DNA of 64,000 nt from NCBI RefSeq assembly GCF_964275005.1, contig NC_092702.1, positions 7,116,330 to 7,180,329 on the forward strand, written 5' to 3'. The notes under the pieces were generated by a model that ran no database searches, was not told the origin of the DNA, and saw nothing but the letters and a program-made list of their open reading frames with translations. Below are positions 63,799 to 64,000 of this stretch, in pieces (within the stretch, counting starts at the first letter, position 1; each line of letters begins with the position of its first letter). Made by a program: the position numbers and the translations under genes. This stretch comes from Diadema setosum (taxonomy: Eukaryota; Echinodermata; Echinoidea; Diadematoida; Diadematidae).

Positions 63799-64000
63799 AG
63801 TGGCGGATCCAGGGGGCGCACCGGGCGCCCCCTCCCTCCAAAGCGAAAAAATATATATGTAGCTACAAACGACAGTTTTTGGACTGTAAAATGTCAAAAT
63901 TTTCAAGCTCGCTCGCTTCGCTCGCTCGCATTTAATCGTTATGCAATTCTCCTGATGCTGCTGTCAGTAATTGCCAGCAGTTGCGCCCGGTGCGTCCCCT
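63799..64000. mobile_element. hAT-like element, left part, cut by the window end
   Basis: CAGTGGCGGATCCAGGGGGC is a hAT-style terminus. It is followed by CCAAAGCGAAAAAATATA and one unit of the same ~145-bp repeat that forms the array at 40826-41545, including the mirror-symmetric CTCGCTCGCTTCGCTCGC core. Right end lies outside. Confidence 0.65.

Overview
The window reads as animal nuclear DNA, most likely from a deuterostome marine invertebrate, with an echinoderm as my best guess. Coding sequence is sparse and split into short exons with clean GT-AG introns. The intergenic and intronic space is full of DNA-transposon relics, SINE and LINE pieces and microsatellites. The species call is inference from gene structure and repeat style, not a database match.

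Two multi-exon genes can be assembled exon by exon with matching phases, plus the end of a third. (1) At 67-1478 (+) lie the last two exons of a cysteine-containing type I membrane protein of unknown family. (2) At 20368-35237 (+) there is a complete lysyl oxidase-like gene of the LOXL2/3/4 type: 12 coding exons, 753 residues, signal peptide, Thr-rich linker, four SRCR domains and a catalytic domain that keeps the copper-binding His motif and the Lys and Tyr of the LTQ cofactor. (3) At 56932-42514 (-) there is a complete spondin-2/mindin-like gene: 4 coding exons, 373 residues, signal peptide, spondin domain, one TSP1 repeat and an unusual polybasic tail. It has a TATA box at 57371-57378 and a likely 5' UTR exon. 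The two complete genes are convergent, and both products act in the extracellular matrix.

Layout: 0-1.6 kb end of the membrane-protein gene; 1.6-20.3 kb gene-poor, with several short terminal-inverted-repeat elements and a tRNA-derived SINE; 20.3-35.4 kb LOXL gene, its introns holding a 1.1-kb GCTCACCTGAG-type element, two related TTAA-flanked piggyBac-like elements, a palindromic element and SINE pieces; 35.5-42.5 kb spacer with two hAT-like elements and a TATA-linked 46-codon ORF; 42.5-57.4 kb spondin-2-like gene with an 11-kb first coding intron; 57.4-64 kb gene-free, with a 38-bp perfect hairpin, an ~80-bp tandem array carrying CRE-like sites, and an internally deleted LINE.

No LTR retroelement, CRISPR array, rRNA or functional tRNA was recognised. 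The observations most worth a second look are the mosaic right end of one piggyBac-like copy, the LINE that keeps its 5' reading frame but lacks its reverse transcriptase, the 38-bp hairpin, and the spondin polybasic tail.
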